Part shown: positions 34,447-43,042 of the stretch, in pieces
Layout: every line of letters starts with the position of its first letter
How positions within the stretch are numbered: position 1 is the first letter of the stretch
Assembly: GCF_001518015.1 (NCBI RefSeq)
Contig: NZ_LPUY01000075.1
Span: 91,939-155,938 of the forward strand
Source of the DNA: Tritonibacter horizontis
GTDB taxonomy: Bacteria; Pseudomonadota; Alphaproteobacteria; Rhodobacterales; Rhodobacteraceae
DNA length: 64,000 nt
Direction: 5' to 3'
Notes under the pieces: generated by a model
Told to the model about the DNA's origin: nothing
What the model saw: only the letters and a program-made list of their open reading frames with translations
The model's database searches: none
Made by a program: the position numbers and the translations under genes

Positions 34447-35420
34447 CCGCCCCCATCCTTTCTGTCAAAGATCTCAAGGTGACCTTCGCCATCCATCAGG
34501 GCAAACGCTGGCCCTGGTCGCCTGCCCGATCGCTGCATGCGGTGAACGGTGTCAGCTTCGACCTGTCCCAGGGCAAAACGCTTGGCATCGTGGGCGAATC
34601 CGGCTGCGGAAAATCCACGCTGATCCGTGCGATTGCCGGGCTTGTGCCGCCGTCCGAAGGGCAGGTCTGGCTGGACGGGGCGGCCATTGACTACAACAAC
34701 CGGCGCGACATGCAGACGCTGCGCAGGCGCATGCAGATGATCTTTCAGGACCCCATCGCGTCGCTCAATCCGCGCATGACCATCCGCGACATCGTGGCCG
34801 AGCCGCTGATCTATTTCCGCCCGGAGATGTCCGCCGCCGACCGCAGAAATGCCACGCGAGACATGCTCGACCGTGTCGGGATACCCGAGCGGAATTTCAA
34901 TCGGTTCCCGCATGAATTCTCCGGCGGTCAATGCCAGCGTATCGGCATCGCGCGGGCGCTTGTTTCCGCACCGCAAATTCTGCTCTGCGACGAGCCGGTA
35001 TCGGCGCTGGATGTGTCGACCCAGGCCCAGGTCATCAACTTGCTCAAGGATCTACAGGCGGAAATGGGGCTGACGCTTGTTTTTGTGGCCCATGACCTTG
35101 GGGTGATCCGCCATATCTCGGATGATGTGCTGGTGATGTATATGGGGGGCGTGATGGAAAAAGCCCCGGCGTCCCATGTGGTCGATGCCCCCCGCCACCC
35201 CTACAGCCAGGCGCTGCTGTCGGCGGTGCCGGTTCCGGATCCGCGCGTCAAAACCACGCCGCAGGTGTTGAATGGCGACTTGCCGAGCCCGATAGACCTT
35301 CCGCCAGGGTGCCTGTTTCAATCGCGCTGCCCCAAACGGATCGACGCCTGTCGCAACGTGCGCCCGGCGCTGTTGGGCTCCGCGAACAGACAGGTTGCCT
35401 GCCTGCTGGAGGACGTCTGA
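34443..35420 (+). CDS. oppF: oligopeptide ABC transporter ATPase OppF
   Basis: This 325-residue partner ATPase has Walker A GESGCGKST, signature FSGGQCQR, Walker B LLCDEPVSALD and switch VAHDLGVIRH. The C-terminal CLFQSRCPKRIDAC block mirrors OppD. An insertion, KRWPWSPARSLHAV, near the N-terminus is usual for OppF. The operon ends here and a hairpin follows. Confidence 0.92.
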   Translation: MTAPILSVKDLKVTFAIHQGKRWPWSPARSLHAVNGVSFDLSQGKTLGIVGESGCGKSTLIRAIAGLVPPSEGQVWLDGAAIDYNNRRDMQTLRRRMQMIFQDPIASLNPRMTIRDIVAEPLIYFRPEMSAADRRNATRDMLDRVGIPERNFNRFPHEFSGGQCQRIGIARALVSAPQILLCDEPVSALDVSTQAQVINLLKDLQAEMGLTLVFVAHDLGVIRHISDDVLVMYMGGVMEKAPASHVVDAPRHPYSQALLSAVPVPDPRVKTTPQVLNGDLPSPIDLPPGCLFQSRCPKRIDACRNVRPALLGSANRQVACLLEDV

Positions 35421-35433
35421 CAACAACGAACCA

Positions 35434-35473
35434 CAGGCCCCTGGCTTCGGACCAAAGCGATCACAGGGGCCTG
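35434..35473 (+). terminator. hairpin after oppF
   Basis: Perfect 10-bp arms CAGGCCCCTG (35434-35443) and CAGGGGCCTG (35464-35473) enclose a 20-nt loop, starting 13 bp after the oppF stop. It lacks a T run; it is the probable end of the opp transcript. Confidence 0.5.
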
Positions 35474-35498
35474 ACAGCGTCAGAAAGCTAAAATTCGC

Positions 35499-35621
35499 CC
35501 TAATTCCGCCCTGAACCTTAACGGATTTTTTTCAGCCTCGGGGCAACAGTGGCACGCAGGTATCCCTGCAGGTGACATGGCCGCATGTCACTGCTTCGTG
35601 CGGCCATTTTGCGGAATTAGG
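35499..35621 (+). promoter_or_regulatory. long-range 11-bp inverted repeat in the leader of the RTX/Hint gene
   Basis: CCTAATTCCGC (35499-35509) and GCGGAATTAGG (35611-35621) are perfectly complementary and 101 bp apart. The right arm ends 5 bp before the ATG and covers the only weak AGG ribosome-site candidate, so pairing would close the translation start. Two smaller hairpins lie between the arms (35556-35569 and 35577-35607). Confidence 0.5.
35577..35610 (+). terminator. terminator-like hairpin 17 bp before the RTX/Hint start
   Basis: Stem ATGGCCGCA (35577-35585) with TGCGGCCAT (35599-35607), extended by two inner pairs, is followed by TTTT. It is too close to the start codon to be an upstream operon's terminator with a new promoter after it. 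Any transcript of the next gene must pass through it, so I read it as a candidate attenuator. Confidence 0.5.
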
Positions 35622-35626
35622 CGTTT

Positions 35627-38600
35627 ATGTCAGTTAAGAATCCTCTGGAGAAAGACGCAACAGACACGGCTTTCGAGAACAGTGAAACCTCGCCTGCTGC
35701 CGTCGATTTTGGCGACCTTTTTCACGATCCCTGGGATCCCGACTATATCCCGGAAGAGGAAGAAGAGGAAACCGACGAGGAAGACGAAGAAGACGGCCTG
35801 ATTGCCAACGCCCTGAACGGCCTTGGTCTTGGCAACGGCAACGGCAACGCATACGGCCTGGCCAACGGGAACGGAAATGGCAACGGCCTGTTCAAACTCG
35901 TGTTTGGCAACGACACCGATGACACGATCATCGCGTCCGACGACGACAATGCGATCCTCGGCGGGCGTGGCCACGACCATATTACCGGCGGATCTGGCAA
36001 CGACACGCTGTTTGGCGACGAAAGCGGCTCTGACGGGGACGATGCCACACCGCTGGTCCTTGATATCAACAACCTGGTCAGCCAGACCTATGACAGTTGG
36101 AGCGCGCAAGCGGGCGACTCCGCTATTTACAAGGACGTTGCCTTTCTTGAGGACGGCACTTCGGTCTGGGGTCGCCTTGTTCTGGTCAGCACGTCTGATC
36201 CCAAAATGTTCGTTGATCTTTCAGGCACTCGTGGCGGGGAAATAACCCTGAATGGACGCGGAACCGGCGACACCGCCGAATTCCGGTTGGAGTTCTTCGA
36301 CCCGACGACCGGAGAAGCGGTCTCGATCAACTCCACCGCAACCTTCAACGACCTTGATCGGAACAACAATGTTGAGGATGTCGAATCCGTGTCGCTCGAC
36401 ACCGATCAATACACCGGTTTTGGCACCTCCAGCGATTCATCCCTCGACGTAACCAACGATGGCAGCACCGTCCGCGCGGCGGGCACTGAACACAATGATT
36501 ATGATGATCAGGATGCCTGGTTCTCGGCAGAGTTCGAAGGGCGCACCTCTATCGAATTCACGTTGGAGTCACGGGATTCCACCTCGGGTTTCACCCTTTC
36601 AGGCGATCTGATCGAAGACGCTGTGTTTACACCGATAGACGAAGGCGCCGACACGCTCATTGGTGGGCTCGGCTCCGATGTCATCTACGGTCAGGGCGGC
36701 AACGATGTCCTCGACGGGGGCGAAGGCGATGACAGTGTCGATGGCGGCGAGGGGGATGACATCATCACCGGCGGCACCGGCAATGACACGCTGATCGGCG
36801 GATTGGGCGGCGACACCTTGTCGGGGGGGGACGGGGACGACCTCATCGACGGGGGCGAAGGCGACGACTATCTAAGTACCGGCCTCGGCAATGACACCTT
36901 GCTCGGCGGCGAAGGCAACGACACGCTGCACAACTCGGCCGGCGATGACAGCCTCGTCGGCGGCACCGGCGACGACAGCATCGTCGCGACCGAAGGCAAC
37001 GACACTCTTGAGGGGGGCGATGGCAACGACACCATGTACGCCGGTGTCGATGACGACAGCCTTGTCGGTGGCACCGGCGACGACAGCATGTACGGAGAAG
37101 CCGGACATGACTACCTCTCCGGCGGCACCGGCCTGGATTACATGGACGGCGGAACCGGCGATGACAACATGGACGGTGGCGCCGGGGCCGATAGCATGTT
37201 CGGCGGCGATGGCTTCGACACGCTTGTAGGTGCCGAAGGCAACGATACCATGTATGCCGGCATCGACAACGACAGTCTGGTCGGTGGCGCCGGAAATGAC
37301 AGCATGTTCGGCGAGGATGGTCAGGACTATTTGTCGGGCGGCGACGGGCTGGACTACATGGACGGTGGTACCGGCGACGACACCATGGATGGCGGGACGG
37401 GCGCTGACACCATGGTCGGCGGCGATGGCAACGACAGCATCACCGGCGGCCTCGGTGCGGATTCGATCACCGGCGGGGTCGGCAATGATACCATCGACGG
37501 CGGCGATGATGATGACACCATCGCAGGCGGCGACGGCGACGACCTGATCTATGGCGGCAAGGGCAATGACTATCTGACCACCGGCATCGGCAACGACACC
37601 CTCTACGGCGGCGAAGGCGACGATACGCTCCACAACTCCAGCGGCGACGACAGCCTGGTCGGCGGCACCGGCAACGACAGCATCGTGGCCACCGACGGTT
37701 ACGACACGCTCGAAGGCGGCGACGGCTCCGACACCATGTATGGGGGCAACGACGGCGACCGGCTTGTCGGTGGCGAGGGCGACGACGAAATGTACGGCGA
37801 GGCCGACGCCGATACCTTTATCATCGAGGACAATTTCGGCAACGACACCATCGTTGGCGGTGAGGCCGGCGATGATCAGGATATCATCGACCTCTCGGCA
37901 ATGACCGGCCCGGTAACGGTGACCTATACCGGCGATGAAAGCGGCTTTATCACCGACGGCACCGATACGATCCAGTTCTCGGAAATCGAGGAAATGGTCC
38001 TGACGGATCAGGATGATGTCGTGGATGCACGCGCCGACAGCGCTGGCACCACCATCAACGCTGGCGCCGGCAACGACACGCTGGCGGGCGGAAGCGGCGA
38101 CGACAGCTTCACCGGCGGCGATGGCGATGATGAGTTTGTCCTGACGGATTCAGGTGGCGCGGACCGGATCACCGACTTCGACCTCAGCGATGACGATTCC
38201 GACGGCTACTTCAACGATCAGCTGGATGTGTCTGAATTGACCGGCGGCTCCGGCCCTGGCGGGTCGGTGCAGACGCTGGACGTCACCACCAGCGATGATG
38301 GGTTTGGAAATGCGCTTCTCACTTTTCCCGGTGGCGAACAATTGGTGCTGGAAGGCGTTGACCCCAGCCAGATGTCGACCCATGCGCAGCTGTTTTCTGC
38401 CGGCATCCCCTGCTTCACCCCCGGTGCCCTGATCCGAACCGCATCGGGCGTCCGCCCGGTGGAACAGATCCGCGTCGGGGATCTGATCCAGACGGCTGAC
38501 AACGGGCTGAAACCCGTGGTCTGGATCGGTCGCCGCCTGCTGTCGGCCGCAGATCTGGTCAAGCACCCGCATCTGTGCCCGATTTTGGTGCGCCCCGGTG

Positions 38601-39055
38601 GTTTGATCCGCAATACGCGGCCGCTTCGGGTCTCGCCACAGCATCGTTTCATCGTCGCGCCGGACATGACATCTGCACCGCAACAGGCCGCCGAACCCTT
38701 CTTGCGCGCGCGCCTTCTGGCGGAGCTGGATCCGGCCCATGTGCAGGTCGACCCAAGCGGCGCCCCCCTGTGCTACATCCACATCCTGACCGAAGATCAC
38801 CAGGTGATTTTCGCCGAAGACTGCGCCACCGAAACGTTCTGGCCCGGGCCGGATGCCTTGCGCGGGCTCAGCCCCGAGGATGGCCGCGAACTGTTCACAC
38901 TCTTTCCAGAGCTGGCCGCCGCTGTGGACTTTTACGGGGCTGCCGGGCGCAAGCTTGTCTCCCGGACCTATGGTGGCCTGGCCCGCATGGACCTCAGACG
39001 ACGCGACCTGCGAGAGGCACCGCCAAAGCGTCCGAACGTCCGACACAGCGCCTGA
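35627..39055 (+). CDS. RTX-repeat protein with C-terminal Hint_2 domain
   Basis: The 1142-residue protein has an acidic N-terminus (Glu/Asp run at about 45-58), an Asn/Gly-rich spacer (about 67-90), a first RTX group, a beta domain (about 140-335), and a long array of GGxGxDxxx calcium-binding nonapeptides (about 340-745). Two more short RTX groups follow. A Hint_2 domain occupies about 925-1070 (IPCFTPGALIRT with Cys929, and RVSPQHRFIV). RTX proteins leave the cell by type I secretion and fold on calcium; Hint domains can self-cleave or cyclise. There is no signal peptide, as expected. Large internal blocks are duplicated (37040-37255 with 37256 onward; 36869-37039 with 37571-37741). No T1SS exporter is nearby. 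Confidence 0.88.
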   Translation: MSVKNPLEKDATDTAFENSETSPAAVDFGDLFHDPWDPDYIPEEEEEETDEEDEEDGLIANALNGLGLGNGNGNAYGLANGNGNGNGLFKLVFGNDTDDTIIASDDDNAILGGRGHDHITGGSGNDTLFGDESGSDGDDATPLVLDINNLVSQTYDSWSAQAGDSAIYKDVAFLEDGTSVWGRLVLVSTSDPKMFVDLSGTRGGEITLNGRGTGDTAEFRLEFFDPTTGEAVSINSTATFNDLDRNNNVEDVESVSLDTDQYTGFGTSSDSSLDVTNDGSTVRAAGTEHNDYDDQDAWFSAEFEGRTSIEFTLESRDSTSGFTLSGDLIEDAVFTPIDEGADTLIGGLGSDVIYGQGGNDVLDGGEGDDSVDGGEGDDIITGGTGNDTLIGGLGGDTLSGGDGDDLIDGGEGDDYLSTGLGNDTLLGGEGNDTLHNSAGDDSLVGGTGDDSIVATEGNDTLEGGDGNDTMYAGVDDDSLVGGTGDDSMYGEAGHDYLSGGTGLDYMDGGTGDDNMDGGAGADSMFGGDGFDTLVGAEGNDTMYAGIDNDSLVGGAGNDSMFGEDGQDYLSGGDGLDYMDGGTGDDTMDGGTGADTMVGGDGNDSITGGLGADSITGGVGNDTIDGGDDDDTIAGGDGDDLIYGGKGNDYLTTGIGNDTLYGGEGDDTLHNSSGDDSLVGGTGNDSIVATDGYDTLEGGDGSDTMYGGNDGDRLVGGEGDDEMYGEADADTFIIEDNFGNDTIVGGEAGDDQDIIDLSAMTGPVTVTYTGDESGFITDGTDTIQFSEIEEMVLTDQDDVVDARADSAGTTINAGAGNDTLAGGSGDDSFTGGDGDDEFVLTDSGGADRITDFDLSDDDSDGYFNDQLDVSELTGGSGPGGSVQTLDVTTSDDGFGNALLTFPGGEQLVLEGVDPSQMSTHAQLFSAGIPCFTPGALIRTASGVRPVEQIRVGDLIQTADNGLKPVVWIGRRLLSAADLVKHPHLCPILVRPGGLIRNTRPLRVSPQHRFIVAPDMTSAPQQAAEPFLRARLLAELDPAHVQVDPSGAPLCYIHILTEDHQVIFAEDCATETFWPGPDALRGLSPEDGRELFTLFPELAAAVDFYGAAGRKLVSRTYGGLARMDLRRRDLREAPPKRPNVRHSA
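36869..37039 (+). repeat. 57-residue RTX super-repeat, copy 1
   Basis: It encodes the block from YLSTGLGNDT to GNDTMY and is matched by 37571-37741 at 48 of 57 residues, 702 bp downstream. It is embedded in ordinary RTX nonapeptides and signals duplication of a large unit. Confidence 0.85.
37040..37255 (+). repeat. 72-residue RTX super-repeat, copy 1
   Basis: The unit begins AGVDDDSLVGG and ends GNDTMY. The next unit begins at 37256 with AGIDNDSLVGG and matches at about 80% over its first 58 residues before diverging. The two are directly adjacent. Confidence 0.85.
37571..37741 (+). repeat. 57-residue RTX super-repeat, copy 2
   Basis: Second copy of the block at 36869-37039, running from YLTTGIGNDT to GSDTMY, with nine substitutions, mostly at exposed non-calcium positions. 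Confidence 0.85.
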
Positions 39056-39121
39056 CCTGGGGCGGCGGTCCACTCGCCGCCAGGCCCCGGACGATCCTGG
39101 CGGCGCCGACCCTGGTCCGCC

Positions 39122-40153
39122 TTAGTCGACGGCACCTTGCAGGATGGCGCTGATCTTTTCCACCACGCGGCCCGCATCGGACTGACCGCTGGCCGCCTGC
39201 GCGGCGACCCAATCGGCCTGAACCTCATGGTATCGGGTCGCGACCGAAAAGGCTTCGACCTCCGCCGGGGTCAGCCGTCGCACCACCGCACCGCGGTCTT
39301 CCAGGGCTTGCAACTGGGCCTCGAAGCTGCGGTCCATCTCCGCCCCCAACGCGGCATATGCGGTTTCTGCGGCCCGCTGAATGGCGTTTTTGTCCTCCTG
39401 CGCCAACCCGTTCCACGTATCGCGGTTCATCACCACGGGGTAGAGGTGCCCCAGCCAGAGGTCATTGGAGACCAGAACATGCGGGGCCTGTTCGTAGACC
39501 TTCAGATTATATCCGCTGTCGACATTGACCATCAGCCCGTCAAGCGTGCGGGCCGCAAAAGCATCGTAGACCTCCTGGCCCCAGGGGATCCGCACCGCCT
39601 CCGCGCCAGCGTGGCCCAGGAAATCAAGATGCCAGAAGCTCGCCGATCGCCAGGTGGTCCCACCGATGTCCTCCAGCGATTCCAGCGGCGCCACGCTGTA
39701 AAAGGCCACCGGAAACCCCGTGCCCAGAAAAATCGGAACGACATTGTTGTCCGCAAATTCAGCAGTCAATTCCGGCACTTCGGCATAAACCTGGCGGAAG
39801 AAAGAGACCTGATCGGCTGCGGAAGGGCCCACTGGGAAGCTTTTGAATATCTGATGCAGCGGCAATGCCTCCGCAGTGTATTCCGGAACGGCGGTGGCCA
39901 TGTCAGCAATCTCGCCTGTGCTGACCGTGTCCAAAGCATAATAGGGGGCGGCGAGTTCCCCATCCCAATGGTCGTCAATCTTCAGCCGTCCATTTGATTC
40001 CGTTTCAATCGCCGGAAAAAACACATCCTTCAAGAACTGCGTACGCATCTGATCCGCTGGCTGATGGTCAGAGTATCTCAGGACAGTTTCGGCGGATGCC
40101 GCAGCAGGCAACAGGAAGGCGGCGAACAGAGCGGCTGGAAACGTCTTCGGCAT
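39122..40153 (-). CDS. orphan TRAP transporter substrate-binding protein (DctP family)
   Basis: The 343-residue protein has a signal peptide (MPKTFPAALFAAFLLPAAASA) and then TVLRYSDHQPADQM and AELAAPYYALDTVSTGEIAD-like regions, with the central WRSASFWHLDFLGHAGAEAV and VPWGQ-type ligand segment (here IPWGQEVYDAF). DctP proteins deliver organic acids or related anions to DctQM permeases. No dctQ or dctM genes are nearby. AGGAG precedes the chosen ATG. It is divergent from a two-component system with operator-like repeats between, so it may be that system's sensor partner rather than part of a transporter. Confidence 0.85.
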   Translation of the reverse strand: MPKTFPAALFAAFLLPAAASAETVLRYSDHQPADQMRTQFLKDVFFPAIETESNGRLKIDDHWDGELAAPYYALDTVSTGEIADMATAVPEYTAEALPLHQIFKSFPVGPSAADQVSFFRQVYAEVPELTAEFADNNVVPIFLGTGFPVAFYSVAPLESLEDIGGTTWRSASFWHLDFLGHAGAEAVRIPWGQEVYDAFAARTLDGLMVNVDSGYNLKVYEQAPHVLVSNDLWLGHLYPVVMNRDTWNGLAQEDKNAIQRAAETAYAALGAEMDRSFEAQLQALEDRGAVVRRLTPAEVEAFSVATRYHEVQADWVAAQAASGQSDAGRVVEKISAILQGAVD

Positions 40154-40293
40154 GTGGTATCTCCTACGATGCATTGGGTAAACTTGACCTCCCCGCCGGA
40201 CAAAACAGTCTTTCCTGTCAGCGAGGAGATCGGGGCATTCGTCATCGTTATGGACAGGCGGTGTCGCAGAGATATGCCCGGAACGGGTGAAAT

Positions 40294-40351
40294 TGTATCA
40301 AACTGTCGCATCAACGCCCCCAGTCCGGCAGGGTCGAGACACTTTGATACA
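40294..40351. promoter_or_regulatory. spaced inverted sites TGTATCAAA ... TTTGATACA
   Basis: Perfect 9-bp arms at 40294-40302 and 40343-40351 lie in the divergent region between the TRAP binding protein and the response regulator, 49 bp centre to centre (about 4.7 helical turns). Each arm is flanked by an ACTGT/ACAGT element. They are good candidates for response-regulator binding sites controlling both directions. Confidence 0.55.
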
Positions 40352-40416
40352 GTTCAACACGATGCATAAGAACCGACGATGGACTATGGTGACCGGATGC
40401 AACCGCAGGGACTGTC

Positions 40417-41130
40417 ATGCCGGACCAGATACATATCGTCATTGTCGATGATCACAGCGACATTCGCGATCTCGTCGGCGCCTACTTGTCTCAGCATGGG
40501 TACCGGGTCAGCCTGGCCGACGGCGGCCCTGCCCTGCGCCAGATCCTGGACCGCAGCCTGCCGGATCTGGTCATTCTCGACATCATGATGCCGGGCGAAG
40601 ACGGGCTGGAGATTTGCCGGTCCTTGCGGGCCGAGACGCAACTGCCAATCATTTTCCTGACAGCCGTGGCTGACGATACCGAACGGATCATCGGGCTGGA
40701 ACTTGGGGCCGACGACTATGTCACCAAACCCTTCAACCCGCGCGAACTGTTGGCCCGGGTCAGGGCCGTTTTGCGGCGTGCGCCTGACACACCGCGAAAG
40801 AGCGGCAAACGCGAGACGGTCCGCTTTGACCAATGGACGCTGGATCTCGGTCGGCGCGAACTGACCAACGCCGATGGGCTGGGCGTCGCGCTGAGCACGG
40901 CGGAGTTCAGGCTCCTCAACGTGTTCCTCGATCACCCGCAGCGCGTTCTGACCCGTGACCAATTGCTTGACCTCACCGTTGGCCGCACCGCAGAACCATT
41001 TGACCGCAGTATTGACAATCAGATCAGCCGATTGCGCAAAAAGATCGAGACCGACCCCAAAACGCCAAGGCTGATCCAGACCCATTGGGGCGGCGGCTAC
41101 AGTCTGTCCGCCGAAGTCACCGCCAAATGA
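40417..41130 (+). CDS. OmpR-family response regulator
   Basis: The 237-residue protein has a receiver domain with acidic pocket Asp11/Asp12, phospho-acceptor Asp55 (LVILDIMMPG), Thr at FLTAVAD and Lys in VTKPFNP. A winged-helix DNA-binding domain follows (about 140-232; ALSTAEFRLLNVFLDHPQRV and RSIDNQISRLRKKIE, ending HWGGGYSL). It is encoded in an ATGA overlap with its kinase. It probably acts on the divergent promoter region with the inverted sites. Confidence 0.93.
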   Translation: MPDQIHIVIVDDHSDIRDLVGAYLSQHGYRVSLADGGPALRQILDRSLPDLVILDIMMPGEDGLEICRSLRAETQLPIIFLTAVADDTERIIGLELGADDYVTKPFNPRELLARVRAVLRRAPDTPRKSGKRETVRFDQWTLDLGRRELTNADGLGVALSTAEFRLLNVFLDHPQRVLTRDQLLDLTVGRTAEPFDRSIDNQISRLRKKIETDPKTPRLIQTHWGGGYSLSAEVTAK

Positions 41131-42536
41131 CCGCCTGGTGGCGACGCAGCCTTGGCGGGCAGATTGTCAGTCTGATGCTTGTGGCACTGCTGGCAGGACA
41201 GGCCATGGGGTTCGCGCTGTCCTGGAACAGCCGGAACACAGCGTTGAAAACCGCCGCGCAGAGCGAATTCATCAGCCGGACCGCAACGCTGGCCGAGGTG
41301 ATTGAGACAATGCCCGACGATCTGCGACGGGATGTTCTTCTGGCCAGCGCCACGACCTCGACACGGTTCTGGGCATCGTCGGCAGACCCAAGGCCAGAGG
41401 GGCGCAACTGGTACGCCGGCGCGCGCGCCTACCTGCTGGAACCGCTGTCCGACATCGTGAACGACCGATCGCCCCCCGAAACGCGCCTCGCCGACGGACG
41501 TCAGGCAGAGGTGGTCCGCAACAAGGCCTTCGCCGGCTGGTCACCGCTGGCGTCACCGCTCTGGACCTATCAGACCCCCGCAAGCGTGCTTCCGTTCGAA
41601 GGCCAGATTGGCATGGGGCTGGCGGTTCCGTTGCCCGATGGCTTCTGGCTGAATGCGGTCTTTTACAAGCCCCGCCAGACCGATGCTGGCATGGTGCAAT
41701 CGTTGATCTCGACCTTCGTCACCGCAATTGTGCTCTGTCTTTTCGGGCTTATCTCGGCGCGGCTGATTGCGCGCCCCCTGCGCGCGCTGACCGAGGCGGC
41801 CGAGGCGCTGGGACGCGGCGAACCCTTGCCCGCCCGGCCCGAAAGCGGGCCGGAAGATATCCGAAACCTGCATGTCGCTTTCAACCGGATGCAGGAGCGG
41901 CTGCACCGCTTCGTCGCGGATCGCACCCGCATGCTGGCGGCGATCGGACATGATCTGCGCACCCCGCTGACGACCCTGAGATTGCGGGTCGAGCTGCTGC
42001 CAGACACGGATCTTCGGGACAAGATGATTGCGACGCTGGACGAAATGCACCGGATGACAGAAGCAACGCTGTTGTTCGCCAAGGGCGAAGCCGCCACCGA
42101 ACCCACCCGCAATATTGAACTTAGCGCTCTTCTGGAAAGCCTTTGCGATGATCTGGCGGAAACCGGATTTGATGTCGCCTTCATCGAGGCCGACAAGATA
42201 ACCTTTCGCTGCAGGCCGGACGCGATCCGGCGATGCGTTCGAAACCTGGTCGAAAACGCGGTGCGCTACGCCAACAAGGCCACTGTCAGCGTCGTCGCCA
42301 CCGCGCAAAGCGTCGAAATCAGGGTTGATGATCACGGACCCGGTATTCCCGAAGACGAGATGCAACAGGTCTTTGCACCCTTCTATCGGCTGGATCGTTC
42401 AAGAAACGCCCAGACGGGCGGGGTCGGACTGGGACTTGCAATCGCACGCGCCATCGCGCAGCAACACGGCGGCGATATCACCCTGTCCTCCAACGCGCCC
42501 GGGCTTCATGTCAGTCTTGTCCTGCCCCGCGCCTGA
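41127..42536 (+). CDS. sensor histidine kinase (EnvZ-like)
   Basis: This 469-residue kinase has TM1 at about 12-31, a periplasmic domain (about 32-187), TM2 at about 190-212, a HAMP domain, the phospho-acceptor His275 (AAIGHDLRTPLTTLRLRVE) and an ATPase domain with NLVENAVRYAN, DHGPGIPEDE and VGLGLAIARAIAQQHGG. It should phosphorylate the overlapping OmpR-type regulator. The periplasmic domain is big enough to bind a small ligand or the neighbouring TRAP binding protein; this link is inference. Confidence 0.92.
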   Translation: MTAWWRRSLGGQIVSLMLVALLAGQAMGFALSWNSRNTALKTAAQSEFISRTATLAEVIETMPDDLRRDVLLASATTSTRFWASSADPRPEGRNWYAGARAYLLEPLSDIVNDRSPPETRLADGRQAEVVRNKAFAGWSPLASPLWTYQTPASVLPFEGQIGMGLAVPLPDGFWLNAVFYKPRQTDAGMVQSLISTFVTAIVLCLFGLISARLIARPLRALTEAAEALGRGEPLPARPESGPEDIRNLHVAFNRMQERLHRFVADRTRMLAAIGHDLRTPLTTLRLRVELLPDTDLRDKMIATLDEMHRMTEATLLFAKGEAATEPTRNIELSALLESLCDDLAETGFDVAFIEADKITFRCRPDAIRRCVRNLVENAVRYANKATVSVVATAQSVEIRVDDHGPGIPEDEMQQVFAPFYRLDRSRNAQTGGVGLGLAIARAIAQQHGGDITLSSNAPGLHVSLVLPRA

Positions 42537-43042
42537 TCCGCCATTTCCGACTTTGCGCCCGCCCGTTTATGCGCCTTTTTCCACCTCCTGAACGACGGAC
42601 AGCAAAAGCCGACACCGCAGAAACCCAAGGTCAGAAAAAGAAAAAGGCCGCCCAAGGCGACCCATTCAAAGCCAACAAACGATATGATGGCGGAGACGAT
42701 GGGATTCGAACCCACGAGACCCTTCCGGGCCTACTCCCTTAGCAGGGGAGCGCCTTCGACCACTCGGCCACGTCTCCGCTGACCCGTATATTGTCGCGAC
42801 TCCTGAGAGACAAGGCGTTTTTTCAATTTTCCTTCGACGCTCTTGATTGCAACCCGCGCGGCCCCATCGCACCTGCGCCCCGGGGCGGTGTCGGCTCTGG
42901 CGGCCTGCGTGTTGAACGGCCGCACTCAAGCAGCTAGGCTTTGGTGATTGAAACAGCGTCCGGCACGGCGAAAAGGGGCAGCACTGGCATTTCAGGCCTC
43001 TCCTCTTGCCAGGCATCGGCCAAAATTATCAGGAGTTATTCA
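42537..43042. other. 506-bp region containing tRNA-Ser, otherwise non-coding
   Basis: Apart from the tRNA at 42688-42777, I see no gene. The left 150 bp separate the kinase stop from the tRNA 3' end. The right 265 bp must include the tRNA promoter (leftward) and the promoter of the small RTX gene (rightward). Confidence 0.6.
42688..42777 (-). tRNA. tRNA-Ser (GCU anticodon)
   Basis: The 90-nt gene, including an encoded 3' CCA, folds with acceptor stem GGAGACG/CGTCTCC and discriminator G. The anticodon stem CTCCC/GGGAG has loop CTGCTAA, giving anticodon GCU, which reads AGC/AGU. The long variable arm (TAGGCCCGGAAGGGTCT region) and the GTTCGAATCC T loop are class II serine features. Confidence 0.96.

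Noticed and set aside
36872..37633. 253-codon antisense frame rich in Val/Ala/Ile repeats opposite the RTX array
   Set aside because: The periodic GGxGxDxxx coding repeat yields a periodic antisense frame; it has no independent signal.
36650..37860. Short-period repeats that could be mistaken for a CRISPR or minisatellite array
   Set aside because: The period is 27 bp, it stays in frame and encodes RTX nonapeptides; there are no constant repeats with unique spacers.
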